Below, piece by piece: positions 24,674-33,010 of a stretch of 38,252 nucleotides of DNA. The stretch comes from SKVR01 sp037441525 (lineage in GTDB: Bacteria > Bacteroidota > Bacteroidia > Bacteroidales > UBA7960). The translations under genes were made by a program, and so were the position numbers. Each line of letters begins with the position of its first letter. Position 1 is the first letter of the stretch. The notes under the pieces are model-generated. The model did not search any database, was not told the DNA's origin, and worked only from the letters and a program-made list of their open reading frames with translations. Where the stretch lies: the NCBI GenBank assembly GCA_037441525.1, contig JBBISA010000039.1:1-38252 (forward strand). The letters are read 5' to 3'.

Positions 24674-24735
24674 TATTAAATTAAATAAAAATTGCTTGTT
24701 GAAAGTAGTCAGAAGAAATATACCTGAAACTACTT

Positions 24736-26211
24736 TCAATAATTCTGATTTGGTTGCCTTATTGGATAAAGGATTGATTTTAGTATTTCGAAGCCCCGTC
24801 TTTTCCAATACGCAAAGCCATTTCTCCAAATATCGGAAATATGTATGTTGAATTTCCAGTTTAAAAGTTTTAAATTAAGATAATTTGGATACCAATAATT
24901 ATAACACAGTTCTATAATCAACCTTAAGGTTACCACACCCAAAAGGCCATAGATTGGAAGGATGAGAAAGCCAATGCTGATAATAAGGATGCCGGATATT
25001 AAGGTTGGATACATAAAAGGAATGTGATTGGTGGATATATAAACATTAGTATTGGTAGCAGAATATGTATCTAAAAGCACTGATAATGCAAGCACAAAAT
25101 ATAGAAATCCTGAAACAAATCGAATATGAATTCCAAGTGATTCCAACATTAAGTTCCCAAATATTCCAATAAATAAATAGCCGAAAAAAATGATATTTAA
25201 AGTAAGGAATAATTGTCTGGAAATTTCTCTTTTAGCACCATTAAAATCCTTTTTCGCCATAAATCCATAAATACCGGGAAGATTGGCATAAAAAGGGGCA
25301 TCAGCAATTTTTCTGATGAATGACAAAATTTTCTGGGTAAAAAGAAAATCAGCAATTAACGAAGTATCTTTAACTTGCGAAACAATAATTGATGATGCGT
25401 ATTGAATGATATTTGTGCCCCAGGAAGTAATTCCAAGGCGCCACATAGCCGACCAGATTGATTGAAATAGTTCCTTGTCGAAATAGAATAAACTCTTCCT
25501 GACAATTTCATTTTCCTTGAACCATTTCAGTACTTTTTTTCTTATTATCCAGGTGTTAAAAATGGTCTCAAGCAAGATGTAGGCACTTAGTATAAATATA
25601 TCTGGTTTTAATGAAAGAATTAATGTAAATGAAACAATACGGATTAAGCCAACTATTGTGTTTAATCTGTTCAATTCCTGCACTTTTCTTATGCCAGTCA
25701 TAAACGATGACCATTTAACCTTCTGAAGGGCAATATAGGTGTTGATCATGGTTAAAAAGTATGCCAGCCACAAAAGGCTGTCATGGCCATTCAATCTCAT
25801 TACATTCCATATTATGGAAATGCCGACTGGCACAAATATCAACAGATACACAAAGCCAACAATCGTATAAATTCTTGCGGCTGTTGAAAGGAGACTATTT
25901 AGCTTTTCAAAGTTTATCTGGCCGGTGTTTTCTAATTTTTTATCATACTCCTTGTGGTCTTTGGGTAAGGAAACAGCACCGTTGAAGAAAAATGAGACAG
26001 CCCGTGCTAAGGTAAATCCAAAACCCGCATCGGCGAGCATACCTATCCCCATGATAGTTTGCAACATGAACCACACTGATATTTGGTCCTTTGAGAACAT
26101 TATTACAACCAGCGGGGTAACCAATAATCCATGGGCAAAAATGGTAATATGATTCGCCCACGACATTGCTGTGGCATTATTTATAAGCTTACGAAAAAAC
26201 GCCTTAAACAT
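24736..26211 (-). CDS. Wzx-like flippase (polysaccharide biosynthesis protein, MOP superfamily)
   Basis: The 491-residue protein is hydrophobic throughout, with about 12-14 membrane helices by eye, the size and layout of Wzx/PST transporters. The N-terminus has GLLVTPLVV and MGIGMLADAGFGFTLARAVS, which matches the conserved first-helix region of this family. It should flip the undecaprenyl-linked repeat unit across the inner membrane to the Wzy-like polymerase at 6880-8091. It is the only flippase candidate in the window and sits within the minus-strand run between two GT2 genes. No ABC transporter genes were found, which supports a Wzx/Wzy mechanism. Confidence 0.88.
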   Translation of the reverse strand: MFKAFFRKLINNATAMSWANHITIFAHGLLVTPLVVIMFSKDQISVWFMLQTIMGIGMLADAGFGFTLARAVSFFFNGAVSLPKDHKEYDKKLENTGQINFEKLNSLLSTAARIYTIVGFVYLLIFVPVGISIIWNVMRLNGHDSLLWLAYFLTMINTYIALQKVKWSSFMTGIRKVQELNRLNTIVGLIRIVSFTLILSLKPDIFILSAYILLETIFNTWIIRKKVLKWFKENEIVRKSLFYFDKELFQSIWSAMWRLGITSWGTNIIQYASSIIVSQVKDTSLIADFLFTQKILSFIRKIADAPFYANLPGIYGFMAKKDFNGAKREISRQLFLTLNIIFFGYLFIGIFGNLMLESLGIHIRFVSGFLYFVLALSVLLDTYSATNTNVYISTNHIPFMYPTLISGILIISIGFLILPIYGLLGVVTLRLIIELCYNYWYPNYLNLKLLNWKFNIHISDIWRNGFAYWKRRGFEILKSILYPIRQPNQNY

Positions 26212-26288
26212 TTTGATTTTCTTAATAGTCGGGCAGGAAAGGTTAATTCAATTATCGTTTGAACATGGAGAAAAGTATTGAACCATTG

Positions 26289-27212
26289 TTAATAGGATAT
26301 ACCAGGTGAAATCTCGAACCTTCTGGAAAACGACATTTTATCTTCAATGGTTCTTGTTACTTTATTAAAAACCCTGTTATCTGTCAATTTATCAATTTTT
26401 ATTTGAGAATCATGATACTGAAAAGTACCAGGGTAAGTCTTTTGATAATAGGTTATAAGGTCTGTCATCCCTTTTTTGATTAAATGCCTGACAATTGGGT
26501 TGTTACTATAATGATGATTGTAAACTTTTTCTCTGAATTCCAAGGTAGAATCAATTAAAGAGTTTATATTCGTATTAGTTTCCTGAAAATGTGATACTCT
26601 GTAGAAAGCGAGGTCTTCAAGAATAAGAGCGGATTTTACTTCCCGAACAATACGATACCAAAATGTAAGATCCAAAATGGGAAACTCTTTATTTTCAAAT
26701 ACCCCTACTTTCTGTGCGATGTGCTTTTTGAAGGTTATACCGGGAAATGGGGAAATGTTTTTAAAAAGAAACAATGTCGGCTTTATATACCTGAATTTTA
26801 TCGAATTGTAACTTGGTCGTTCAAATGTATTTCCTATGGATTTACCTACATGCGTTTTAACGGCTATAAACCCAATTTCGTTATCATGATTACTGACGGA
26901 TAGTGTTTTTTCAATAAACCGGGGATGCAAAAGATCGTCATCGTGCAAAATCGTCATCCACTCTGTTTGAGCAAATTCTATACATTTGTTGAAGTTGCCG
27001 GCCATCCCTTCGTTAACCTCATTTCTGTAATACTCAATCGAAGGATTGTTAAGATTACTTATATAATCTTCAAACTTTGAGTGATCAGAATTATTGTCAA
27101 CAACTATGATTCGGCATTTCACAGTTTGATTCAGCGCACTCTGGAGAGCTTCAGGAAAATAATCAAATCGATTATAAACAGGGATGGCTATGGTAATCTT
27201 GTCAGTCATCAT
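26289..27212 (-). CDS. Glycosyltransferase family 2
   Basis: The 307-residue protein has ITIAIPVYNRFDYFPEAL at the N-terminus, IIVVDNNSD (nucleotide binding), NEGMAGNFNKCIE and ILHDDDLLHPRF (DxD metal site). The C-terminal half includes FPGITFKKHIAQKVG and LDLTFWYRIV, the usual acceptor-side region of small GT2 enzymes. Either of the first two Met codons could be the start. It lies 77 bases upstream of the flippase gene and about 70 bases after the L-2-hydroxyglutarate-oxidase-like gene, all in one direction. Donor sugar unknown. Confidence 0.9.
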   Translation of the reverse strand: MMTDKITIAIPVYNRFDYFPEALQSALNQTVKCRIIVVDNNSDHSKFEDYISNLNNPSIEYYRNEVNEGMAGNFNKCIEFAQTEWMTILHDDDLLHPRFIEKTLSVSNHDNEIGFIAVKTHVGKSIGNTFERPSYNSIKFRYIKPTLFLFKNISPFPGITFKKHIAQKVGVFENKEFPILDLTFWYRIVREVKSALILEDLAFYRVSHFQETNTNINSLIDSTLEFREKVYNHHYSNNPIVRHLIKKGMTDLITYYQKTYPGTFQYHDSQIKIDKLTDNRVFNKVTRTIEDKMSFSRRFEISPGISY

Positions 27213-27281
27213 AAAAAAATATTCAATAACTCCGGGGAAGCGGGATTTAACTTAATAGATAAAACGTTTTGTTTTAAAAGA

Positions 27282-28481
27282 TCAGGAAATCGAGTGAATC
27301 ACTTTATCGGAAATAGTATCTCCAATTGATAGAGAGGATGTAGCTGCCGGTGAAGGCGAATTTAACACGTTAAGAATTCCCGTACCTTCCACAAAAAGAA
27401 AGTCATCAACCAGGCCTCCTGTTCGATCGCATGCCTGTGCCCTAACACCGGCCCCGCCAGTTATCAGGTCATCTTTTTGTACCTCCGGCACAAGCATTTG
27501 AAGTGCACGTGTTAATGCAGCCTTGCTAAATGAACGATAGTATTCGCCAAGACCCATTTTCCAATATTTAGTCATTACCTTTCTGAAACCTGGCCAGGCA
27601 AGGGATTCGGAGAATTCCTGAAAATCAAAACTTGTTTTTTTATAACCTTCTCTTTTAAAGGCCCATACGGCATTAGGCCCGGCCTCAACGCCGCCCTGTA
27701 TCATGCGCGTAAAGTGAACCCCAAGAAATGGGAAATCGGGGTTAGGAACCGGATATATCAGGTTCTTTACCAAATGTGATTTACTGGGCTTTAAAACCAT
27801 ATATTCCCCTCTGAAAGGAATAATGCGTGTATTGATCTTCTGACCGGTCATTTCCGCAACTTTATCAGAATACAATCCTGCAGTGTTTACAATAAAACGG
27901 GTTTCGAATGGGTCTTTATTTGTATCAATTCTGTAATAATTTCCAATCTTTTTAAAACCAGTTACTTTTGTATTCGTAAAAATATCTCCACCAAATCGTT
28001 GGTTGAATACTTCGGCGTATTTTTCACTCACTTCGGTATAATCAATAATGCCTGTGTAGGGTACATGAATTGCTGCCAAACCGGTGGCATGCGGCTCATA
28101 ATCTTTTATTTCTTCTCTCGGAACCTTTTTAATAGCTGTTAATCCGTTTTTAAGGGCTCTATCGTAAAGATTGTGAAGTCTTGGAATTTCCTCTTCAGTG
28201 ACAGCTACAATCAGTTTACCACATAGTTCATATTTAACGTTTTCTTTTTGGCAAAAATCAATCAGCATCTGGTAGCCCTTACGGCAGTTGAGTGCCTTTA
28301 AACTCCCGGGTTTATAATACACTCCGGCATGGATCACACCACTATTGTTTCCGGTTTGGTGAAGGGCAATTTTGGGTTCCTTTTCAAGGATCGCAATTTT
28401 TAATTCAGGATTTTTCTCTTTAACTATTAATCCTGTGGCTAATCCAACAATTCCTCCACCAATAATAACAATATCGTACAT
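27282..28481 (-). CDS. lhgO: L-2-hydroxyglutarate oxidase-like FAD flavoprotein (LhgO family)
   Basis: The 399-residue protein opens with the dinucleotide-binding motif IIGGGIVGLATG (G8-x-G10-x-x-G13) and continues with QTGNNSGVIHAGVYY and GSLKALNCRKG, diagnostic of the LhgO/YgaF branch of the DAO superfamily. The C-terminal end has GAGVRAQACDR and LNSPSPAATSSLSIG, both family-typical. Characterised members oxidise L-2-hydroxyglutarate to 2-oxoglutarate. Here it lies between sugar-nucleotide genes and glycosyltransferases in one run, with 73 bases to the SAF-domain oxidoreductase gene. It may therefore oxidise a 2-hydroxy acid side product or an unusual sugar acid; that is inference. The family assignment is firm, the substrate is not. 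Confidence 0.85.
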   Translation of the reverse strand: MYDIVIIGGGIVGLATGLIVKEKNPELKIAILEKEPKIALHQTGNNSGVIHAGVYYKPGSLKALNCRKGYQMLIDFCQKENVKYELCGKLIVAVTEEEIPRLHNLYDRALKNGLTAIKKVPREEIKDYEPHATGLAAIHVPYTGIIDYTEVSEKYAEVFNQRFGGDIFTNTKVTGFKKIGNYYRIDTNKDPFETRFIVNTAGLYSDKVAEMTGQKINTRIIPFRGEYMVLKPSKSHLVKNLIYPVPNPDFPFLGVHFTRMIQGGVEAGPNAVWAFKREGYKKTSFDFQEFSESLAWPGFRKVMTKYWKMGLGEYYRSFSKAALTRALQMLVPEVQKDDLITGGAGVRAQACDRTGGLVDDFLFVEGTGILNVLNSPSPAATSSLSIGDTISDKVIHSIS

Positions 28482-28554
28482 GATTTCTAAAAAATTAATT
28501 TTTCAAATTAATGGATTTTTAACCTTTTATGGGGTGCATCTAAATTACTTTACT

Positions 28555-29850
28555 TTAACCAAAATATTCTATTTGCTCTTTTCTTAGTCTGTCGCAAAGC
28601 CGCCCAAGGGGGACAATAACATCGTTGTATGTAATGACTTTATCTTTCGGAATATCATTTTTTAGTGTACAACCTTCGGCAAGACCAATGGGTAAAAGTT
28701 TCCCTGCCAGCGATGTATCATAATTTTCGCACAATCCATAAGTGTGAAAACATCCTAACCCATCGAGAACCTGACCTGCCTTCAGATCAATCTTTGCTGC
28801 CGTTATAACATCTACTGTGGGTCTTCCCAGCGGGGTGAGAGTTGCATCCGCAAATAAAACTGCCCTGGCGATGGATGATGGCGCCTCAAAATGACACAAA
28901 TGATAAGGTGTATAGAATAGGTAAAGCGGGCCTGTTCCCAATTTATATAAATTAAGATAATGTTGTTGTTTGGGATCATCATGGGTACCCAGCACAAAAA
29001 CGCCAGGGCCTGGTTCAGCACCAACAACATAATCCACTATTCCGTTGCCTTTGGTTACAATATCGAAGGGGTACAAAGAATTTGCTATTTCTTTGAGCGG
29101 AGTACCGGAGGGTACTGTTGGGCCAAACATACCGGTTTGACCTACACCCATACCTGTGGCATTGGCAACTACTGCCTGTTCGAACGATATTTTGGTTCCA
29201 TCTGCAAACGAGGTCACCATTTTTGGGTTTTGGCCCCATTGCCTTGCAAATCCTTCCTGAGTTTCCGGATTACGGTAAGGGTCATGCAAACCCTTTATAT
29301 TTCCGCAAACAACCGGTTTTATTCCAATTCCCTTAACGAACCGGTACAAATTCATTTGAACACCTGGTTGATCGCCGTCTGAACTGGTAATTACTACACC
29401 TGCTTTATCGGCATACACCTTAAGGATGGCGCCAATGGTACCATCAATTTCGGCATTCATGAGTATAACATGTTTCTTATGTTGTATTGCTTTAAGGGTA
29501 ATATTGGCAGCAAACTCCACAGAGCCTGTTACCTCAATTATGGCGTCAATTCCATCGGCTTCACACACTATTTCTGCATCCTCGGTGACGGTAAATTTCC
29601 CTTTTTTTATGTTATCCTCAAGGGCAACTTTTTTTGTTGTAGACACTGGATGTTCAATTCCAGCCTCATGATATGCCTTAATTGCACCTGACAGACTTCG
29701 GTTGGCAATAGCCACCAGGGTCATCCCTGGAGTATAGTTAATAATCTGATTGGCAATTCCTCTACCCATAAAGCCGGCGCCAATCATGGCCACTCGGATA
29801 GGTTTTTTTTGTTCTTCTCTTTTTTTTAATTCTGTGTCTATTATTATCAT
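28555..29850 (-). CDS. NAD(P)-dependent oxidoreductase with C-terminal SAF domain
   Basis: The protein has 431 residues from ATG 29850, 7 bases after the RmlC-like stop; an upstream ATG at 29970 would overlap that gene by 113 bases and is rejected. The N-terminal Rossmann fold has VAMIGAGFMG (G24-x-G26-x-x-G29) and resembles homoserine dehydrogenase-type enzymes (IIEVTGSVEFAANI, HVILMNAEID, SSDGDQPG). Residues about 355-425 form a SAF-like domain (KAGQVLDGLGCFHTYG, LLPIGLAEGCTLKNDI, VITYNDV), the fold also seen in sialic-acid synthase tails and altronate dehydratase. No reaction is established for this architecture as far as I know. Its place between rmlC-like and lhgO genes suggests a redox step on the unusual sugar. 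Confidence 0.8.
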   Translation of the reverse strand: MIIIDTELKKREEQKKPIRVAMIGAGFMGRGIANQIINYTPGMTLVAIANRSLSGAIKAYHEAGIEHPVSTTKKVALEDNIKKGKFTVTEDAEIVCEADGIDAIIEVTGSVEFAANITLKAIQHKKHVILMNAEIDGTIGAILKVYADKAGVVITSSDGDQPGVQMNLYRFVKGIGIKPVVCGNIKGLHDPYRNPETQEGFARQWGQNPKMVTSFADGTKISFEQAVVANATGMGVGQTGMFGPTVPSGTPLKEIANSLYPFDIVTKGNGIVDYVVGAEPGPGVFVLGTHDDPKQQHYLNLYKLGTGPLYLFYTPYHLCHFEAPSSIARAVLFADATLTPLGRPTVDVITAAKIDLKAGQVLDGLGCFHTYGLCENYDTSLAGKLLPIGLAEGCTLKNDIPKDKVITYNDVIVPLGRLCDRLRKEQIEYFG

Positions 29851-29857
29851 AACATTT

Positions 29858-30391
29858 TTATTTTGGGAGGAAATCGGGATGACTGCCATCCTTTTGAGAA
29901 ATGACTGTTGGCTGAAAAGGCCATTGGATATTGATGAGCGGATCATTCCACCTGATACCGGCTTCGGCACCTGGGGTATAAAACTGAGTTACCAGGTAAT
30001 TTACTTCTGAGTTATCCTGAAGGGTAATAAATCCATGTGCAAAATCTTCGGGTACATAAAGCATTTTGTAATTATCGGCAGTAAGTTCAACTCCAATCCA
30101 TTGAAGATAGGTTGGAGAGCTTTTTCTGAGGTCAATAATCACATCCAGAATTGCACCTCTCGTACATCTGATAAGTTTGGTTTCCTGATAAGGGTCTAAT
30201 TGAAAATGCATACCCCTTAATGTGCCTTTTTTTTCACTTAATGATACGTTGGCTTGCTTAATGTCGGTTTTAAGATTATATTGGCTAAGTTCGTTGGCGC
30301 ACCAACTCCTGCCAAAAAAGCCTCTTTCGTCGGTAATTTTTTTTATTTCGAGGATATAAGCTCCTTTGAGTTTCGTTTCTTCAAAAATCAT
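29858..30391 (-). CDS. rfbC: RmlC-like 3,5-epimerase of a nucleotide 4-keto-sugar
   Basis: RmlC enzymes epimerise C3 and C5 of dTDP-4-keto-6-deoxyglucose. The 177-residue cupin has normal length and the landmarks: DERGFFGRSW, LRGMHFQ with catalytic H62, ILDVIIDLR, YVPEDFAHGF, FYTPGAEAGIRWNDP with Y138, and ISQKD with D168, the partner of the catalytic His. No rmlA, rmlB or rmlD is in the window and the neighbours are rfbF-type genes, so the substrate is perhaps a CDP-linked keto-sugar and the gene symbol refers to the family only. It is 12 bases after the SDR gene and 7 bases before the SAF-domain gene, tightly coupled with both. Confidence 0.88.
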   Translation of the reverse strand: MIFEETKLKGAYILEIKKITDERGFFGRSWCANELSQYNLKTDIKQANVSLSEKKGTLRGMHFQLDPYQETKLIRCTRGAILDVIIDLRKSSPTYLQWIGVELTADNYKMLYVPEDFAHGFITLQDNSEVNYLVTQFYTPGAEAGIRWNDPLINIQWPFQPTVISQKDGSHPDFLPK

Positions 30392-30403
30392 TTTTTTATT
30401 GTT

Positions 30404-31450
30404 TTACCAGTTCCAATTTAGATTTTCATCTATAAAACCTTTGGACTGAAGGTTATTGAGTACTTCAAGACGTATAAATTGCGATTTACGATAGTTTGAA
30501 TCGCTGAAACCCATTTGTGTAAGGTTTAGATGCAGTTCCTTAATAGTGGTTAACAAATCGTAATCGGGCAAATAATCTGGGGCAAGTTGCTTATAAAGAT
30601 CAAAATTTACTTTATACGATCTTTTATCGGGTTGAGCATGGGGGTTAACCGTTACTTTTACCCCTGGAACAACCTCTGCCACTGCCTCGGCCAGTTCTTT
30701 AACCTGATAATTCCAGTCATTCGATCCGGTATTTACAACAAGATATGCTCCACCATTATTTGATTTTCGTTGAACACCATAATCTATGGCCTTGCCCATA
30801 TCTAATACGTTTATTAATGGTCGCCACGGTGTTCCATCGCTAAGAATATTTATTTCACCGGAAGTTACTGCGCCAGCAACAAAATCGTTCAATACCAGGT
30901 CGAGTCTTAATCGGTTAGAGTGACCGCAGGCCGTGGCAAACCTGAAACAAGTAATCGGAAAATTATCAGAAGCGATTGCACTTAGGCCTTCTTCGGCTTC
31001 CACTTTTGATCTTGCATAAGCTGTTAGAGGGTTTAAACGGTCGGTTTCCACTTTTGGATAATCATCGGCTTCACCATAAATGCTGCAACTCGATGCAAAT
31101 ACAAAAGACTTTACACCCATAGCTTTTGCTGAGTGTGCCATTCTGATAGCCGCATAAGCATTTACATCCATGGTAACCTGTTCATACTTATTGCCCATGG
31201 GGTCGTTTGAAATGGCAGCAAGATACACTACTGAATCGACACCCTCCAGCAAACGATTGTCGAAATTTCGTACATCGCCAAAAATTTGCGTCGATAGTTT
31301 ATTGTCAGGAAAGAAATCGACATTGGTTAAACATTTAGCAAAATACCCTGTGTCAAAACCAATGAGTTCAGCATGTGGGTATGTTTTACGCAGACGGGCA
31401 ATAACCCCGGGGCCAACGTAGCCCATATTACCTGTTATTAGAATCTTCAT
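30404..31450 (-). CDS. NAD-dependent sugar-nucleotide epimerase/dehydratase (extended SDR)
   Basis: The 348-residue protein has an N-terminal Rossmann motif ITGNMGYVG (G7-x-x-G10-x-x-G13), an acidic residue after the second strand (FDTG), YLAAISNDP, a Ser-rich stretch FASSCSIYG and the catalytic Y145-x-x-x-K149. FRFATACG and RPLINVLDMG are typical for the C-terminal half of extended SDRs. It is not the CDP-glucose 4,6-dehydratase RfbG, whose opening is a GHTGFKGSW-type motif, yet it follows rfbF directly (118 bases). It may be a 4,6-dehydratase of another lineage, an epimerase or a keto-reductase acting on CDP-glucose or its product. Family firm, reaction open. Confidence 0.87.
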   Translation of the reverse strand: MKILITGNMGYVGPGVIARLRKTYPHAELIGFDTGYFAKCLTNVDFFPDNKLSTQIFGDVRNFDNRLLEGVDSVVYLAAISNDPMGNKYEQVTMDVNAYAAIRMAHSAKAMGVKSFVFASSCSIYGEADDYPKVETDRLNPLTAYARSKVEAEEGLSAIASDNFPITCFRFATACGHSNRLRLDLVLNDFVAGAVTSGEINILSDGTPWRPLINVLDMGKAIDYGVQRKSNNGGAYLVVNTGSNDWNYQVKELAEAVAEVVPGVKVTVNPHAQPDKRSYKVNFDLYKQLAPDYLPDYDLLTTIKELHLNLTQMGFSDSNYRKSQFIRLEVLNNLQSKGFIDENLNWNW

Positions 31451-31568
31451 TTCTGTATATATTTTAAAAATTTGATTGGATAAAAAACGAATGATGGTTA
31501 ATTGGGTTTGATATTGATTTTCACATCATTCTTGTAAAGATTATTGGATAAGAATTTGATAAATTGTT

Positions 31569-32351
31569 TTACCAGATTTTCCATGGAGCCTTGCCACTTA
31601 CCCACATTTCATCCAATAATTGCTTATCACGCAAGGTATCCATTGGTTGCCAAAAGCCGTTATGGCGAAAAGCTGCCAGGTTATTGGTTTTTGCAAGACT
31701 TTCAAGTGGATCGCGCTCCCAAATTGTAGAATCATCAGTAATAAATTGCAAAGCCTGAGGCTCTACAACAAAAAAACCACCATTGATCCATGCTCCTGTG
31801 GCTTCATCGCTTTTGGGCTTTTCTCTGAAATCGTGAATGTGGCTTTCACCCTCTTTAAGCAGAAATGTACCAAAACGCCCTTGTTCCTGCACTGCTGTTA
31901 GTGTAGCCAAAGTTTCAGTTTTTTTGTGGAAATCAATTAGTTTCTCGATGTTAACATTACTTACACCATCTCCATAAGTAAGACAGAATGTTTCATTGCC
32001 TATATAGTCTTTAACCCTTTTTATTCTGCCTCCGGTCATAGTCTTGTCACCGGTATCAATCAAGGTTATTTTCCATGACTCACTGAATTTCTGATGCACT
32101 TCCATTGAGTTATTCTTAAGGTCAAATGTAACATCAGAATTGTGCAAAAAGTAATTTGAAAAGTATTCTTTAATATACCAGCCTTTGTAACCTAAGCAAA
32201 TTATAAAATCAGTTAAGCCATAATGTGAGTATATTTTCATAATATGCCATATTATGGGTTTACCGCCAATTTCAATCATTGGCTTGGGTCTTATCCCACT
32301 TTCTTCGCTAATACGGGTTCCATAACCTCCTGCAAGTAGTACAACTTTCAT
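31569..32351 (-). CDS. rfbF: Glucose-1-phosphate cytidylyltransferase
   Basis: The enzyme couples CTP and glucose-1-phosphate to CDP-glucose, the entry to CDP-3,6-dideoxyhexoses and some branched sugars. The 260-residue protein shows LAGGYGTRISEES (8-18), RPKPMIEIGGKPI with K23, the family-specific ICLGYKGWYIKEYF, LTYGDGVSNV with the metal-binding Asp, and the C-terminal GFWQPMDTLRDKQLL. These are the signatures that set RfbF apart from other nucleotidyltransferases. It is the first gene of the minus-strand run and has a strong promoter match upstream at 32539-32568. The usual partner genes rfbG and rfbH are absent from the window. Confidence 0.94.
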   Translation of the reverse strand: MKVVLLAGGYGTRISEESGIRPKPMIEIGGKPIIWHIMKIYSHYGLTDFIICLGYKGWYIKEYFSNYFLHNSDVTFDLKNNSMEVHQKFSESWKITLIDTGDKTMTGGRIKRVKDYIGNETFCLTYGDGVSNVNIEKLIDFHKKTETLATLTAVQEQGRFGTFLLKEGESHIHDFREKPKSDEATGAWINGGFFVVEPQALQFITDDSTIWERDPLESLAKTNNLAAFRHNGFWQPMDTLRDKQLLDEMWVSGKAPWKIW

Positions 32352-33010
32352 TAACTAAAAATTTAAATTGAACTGTATTGGATTAACATCTAAATATTAT
32401 ACGATTTTTATATTTTTCAAAATAACGCAATCGGAAAAAATACATTCAAAGAGAAAATGAATTCGATTTATACGATAATTTAACGACAAAAACATCTATT
32501 ATAAAGACTAAAAATAAAAAATGGTCTATAATTTTACGCAAAAGTATTTATTTAATCGGAATAAGCAACTTTTTTTTTTACAAATAATAATTAATTTACC
32601 GTAAACCTAAATTTATTCTTATTCAGTCTACGATTGCCATGATTTCATTGGTAAAGCATTACAAATAATTCACAAGGGAACATTTATTAAACATCTTCAA
32701 AAACTCCATCACAATCTGGTTTTCTTTTTAAGTTTACAGTTCAATTTTCCTATGGTAAGCTATTCCTGTATTTCTTGTATGGTTTAGAAAATCAGCATAT
32801 TAAGAAAAGTAATTTGTTTTCATGAATTCTATTTTTTTTTTTTTGAATAATGATAAACGAATTGTTTTTCAATTTACATTTGACGAACGAATTGGCTATT
32901 TTATTTTAATTATTTGGTGTTGCGTATGTGATTTAAAGTCTTATAACATGCCTGGATATTAATCTGCATGTATTTCAAGTCACTTATATAATAATTTTTT
33001 TATTTTTTCC
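32352..33010. other. 659-bp AT-rich divergent spacer with two poly-T tracts
   Basis: This separates the rfbF run (minus) from the C-methyltransferase gene (plus). No ORF is supported. It holds the promoter match for rfbF, a T10 tract at 32570-32579, a T13 tract at 32832-32844, and TACATTTG at 32875-32882, a perfect TAnnTTTG facing the methyltransferase gene but without a TTG at the right distance. Such long divergent spacers often carry regulatory sites; none can be named here. Confidence 0.55.
32539..32568 (-). promoter_or_regulatory. Bacteroidota-type promoter for the rfbF-to-wecB run
   Basis: On the minus strand TTG (32568-32566) is followed by a 19-base spacer and TACTTTTG (32546-32539), a perfect TAnnTTTG. 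An A10 tract (32579-32570) lies immediately upstream of the -33 box, where an UP element would act. Transcription would begin near 32532 and leave a leader of about 180 bases before the rfbF start codon. Confidence 0.6.

Noticed and set aside
23597..24829. Longer start for the GT2 gene at 24829
   Set aside because: It would overlap the flippase gene by 94 bases and add about 52 residues unlike any GT2 N-terminus; the ATG at 24673 sits just before the domain.
29851..29970. N-terminal extension of the SAF-domain oxidoreductase
   Set aside because: These codons lie within the RmlC-like gene in another frame; the ATG at 29850, 7 bases after that gene's stop, is a better start.
30404..31450. Calling the SDR a CDP-glucose 4,6-dehydratase (RfbG)
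   Set aside because: The N-terminal motif is ITGNMGYVG, not the GHTGFKGSW type of RfbG, so only the extended SDR family is supported.
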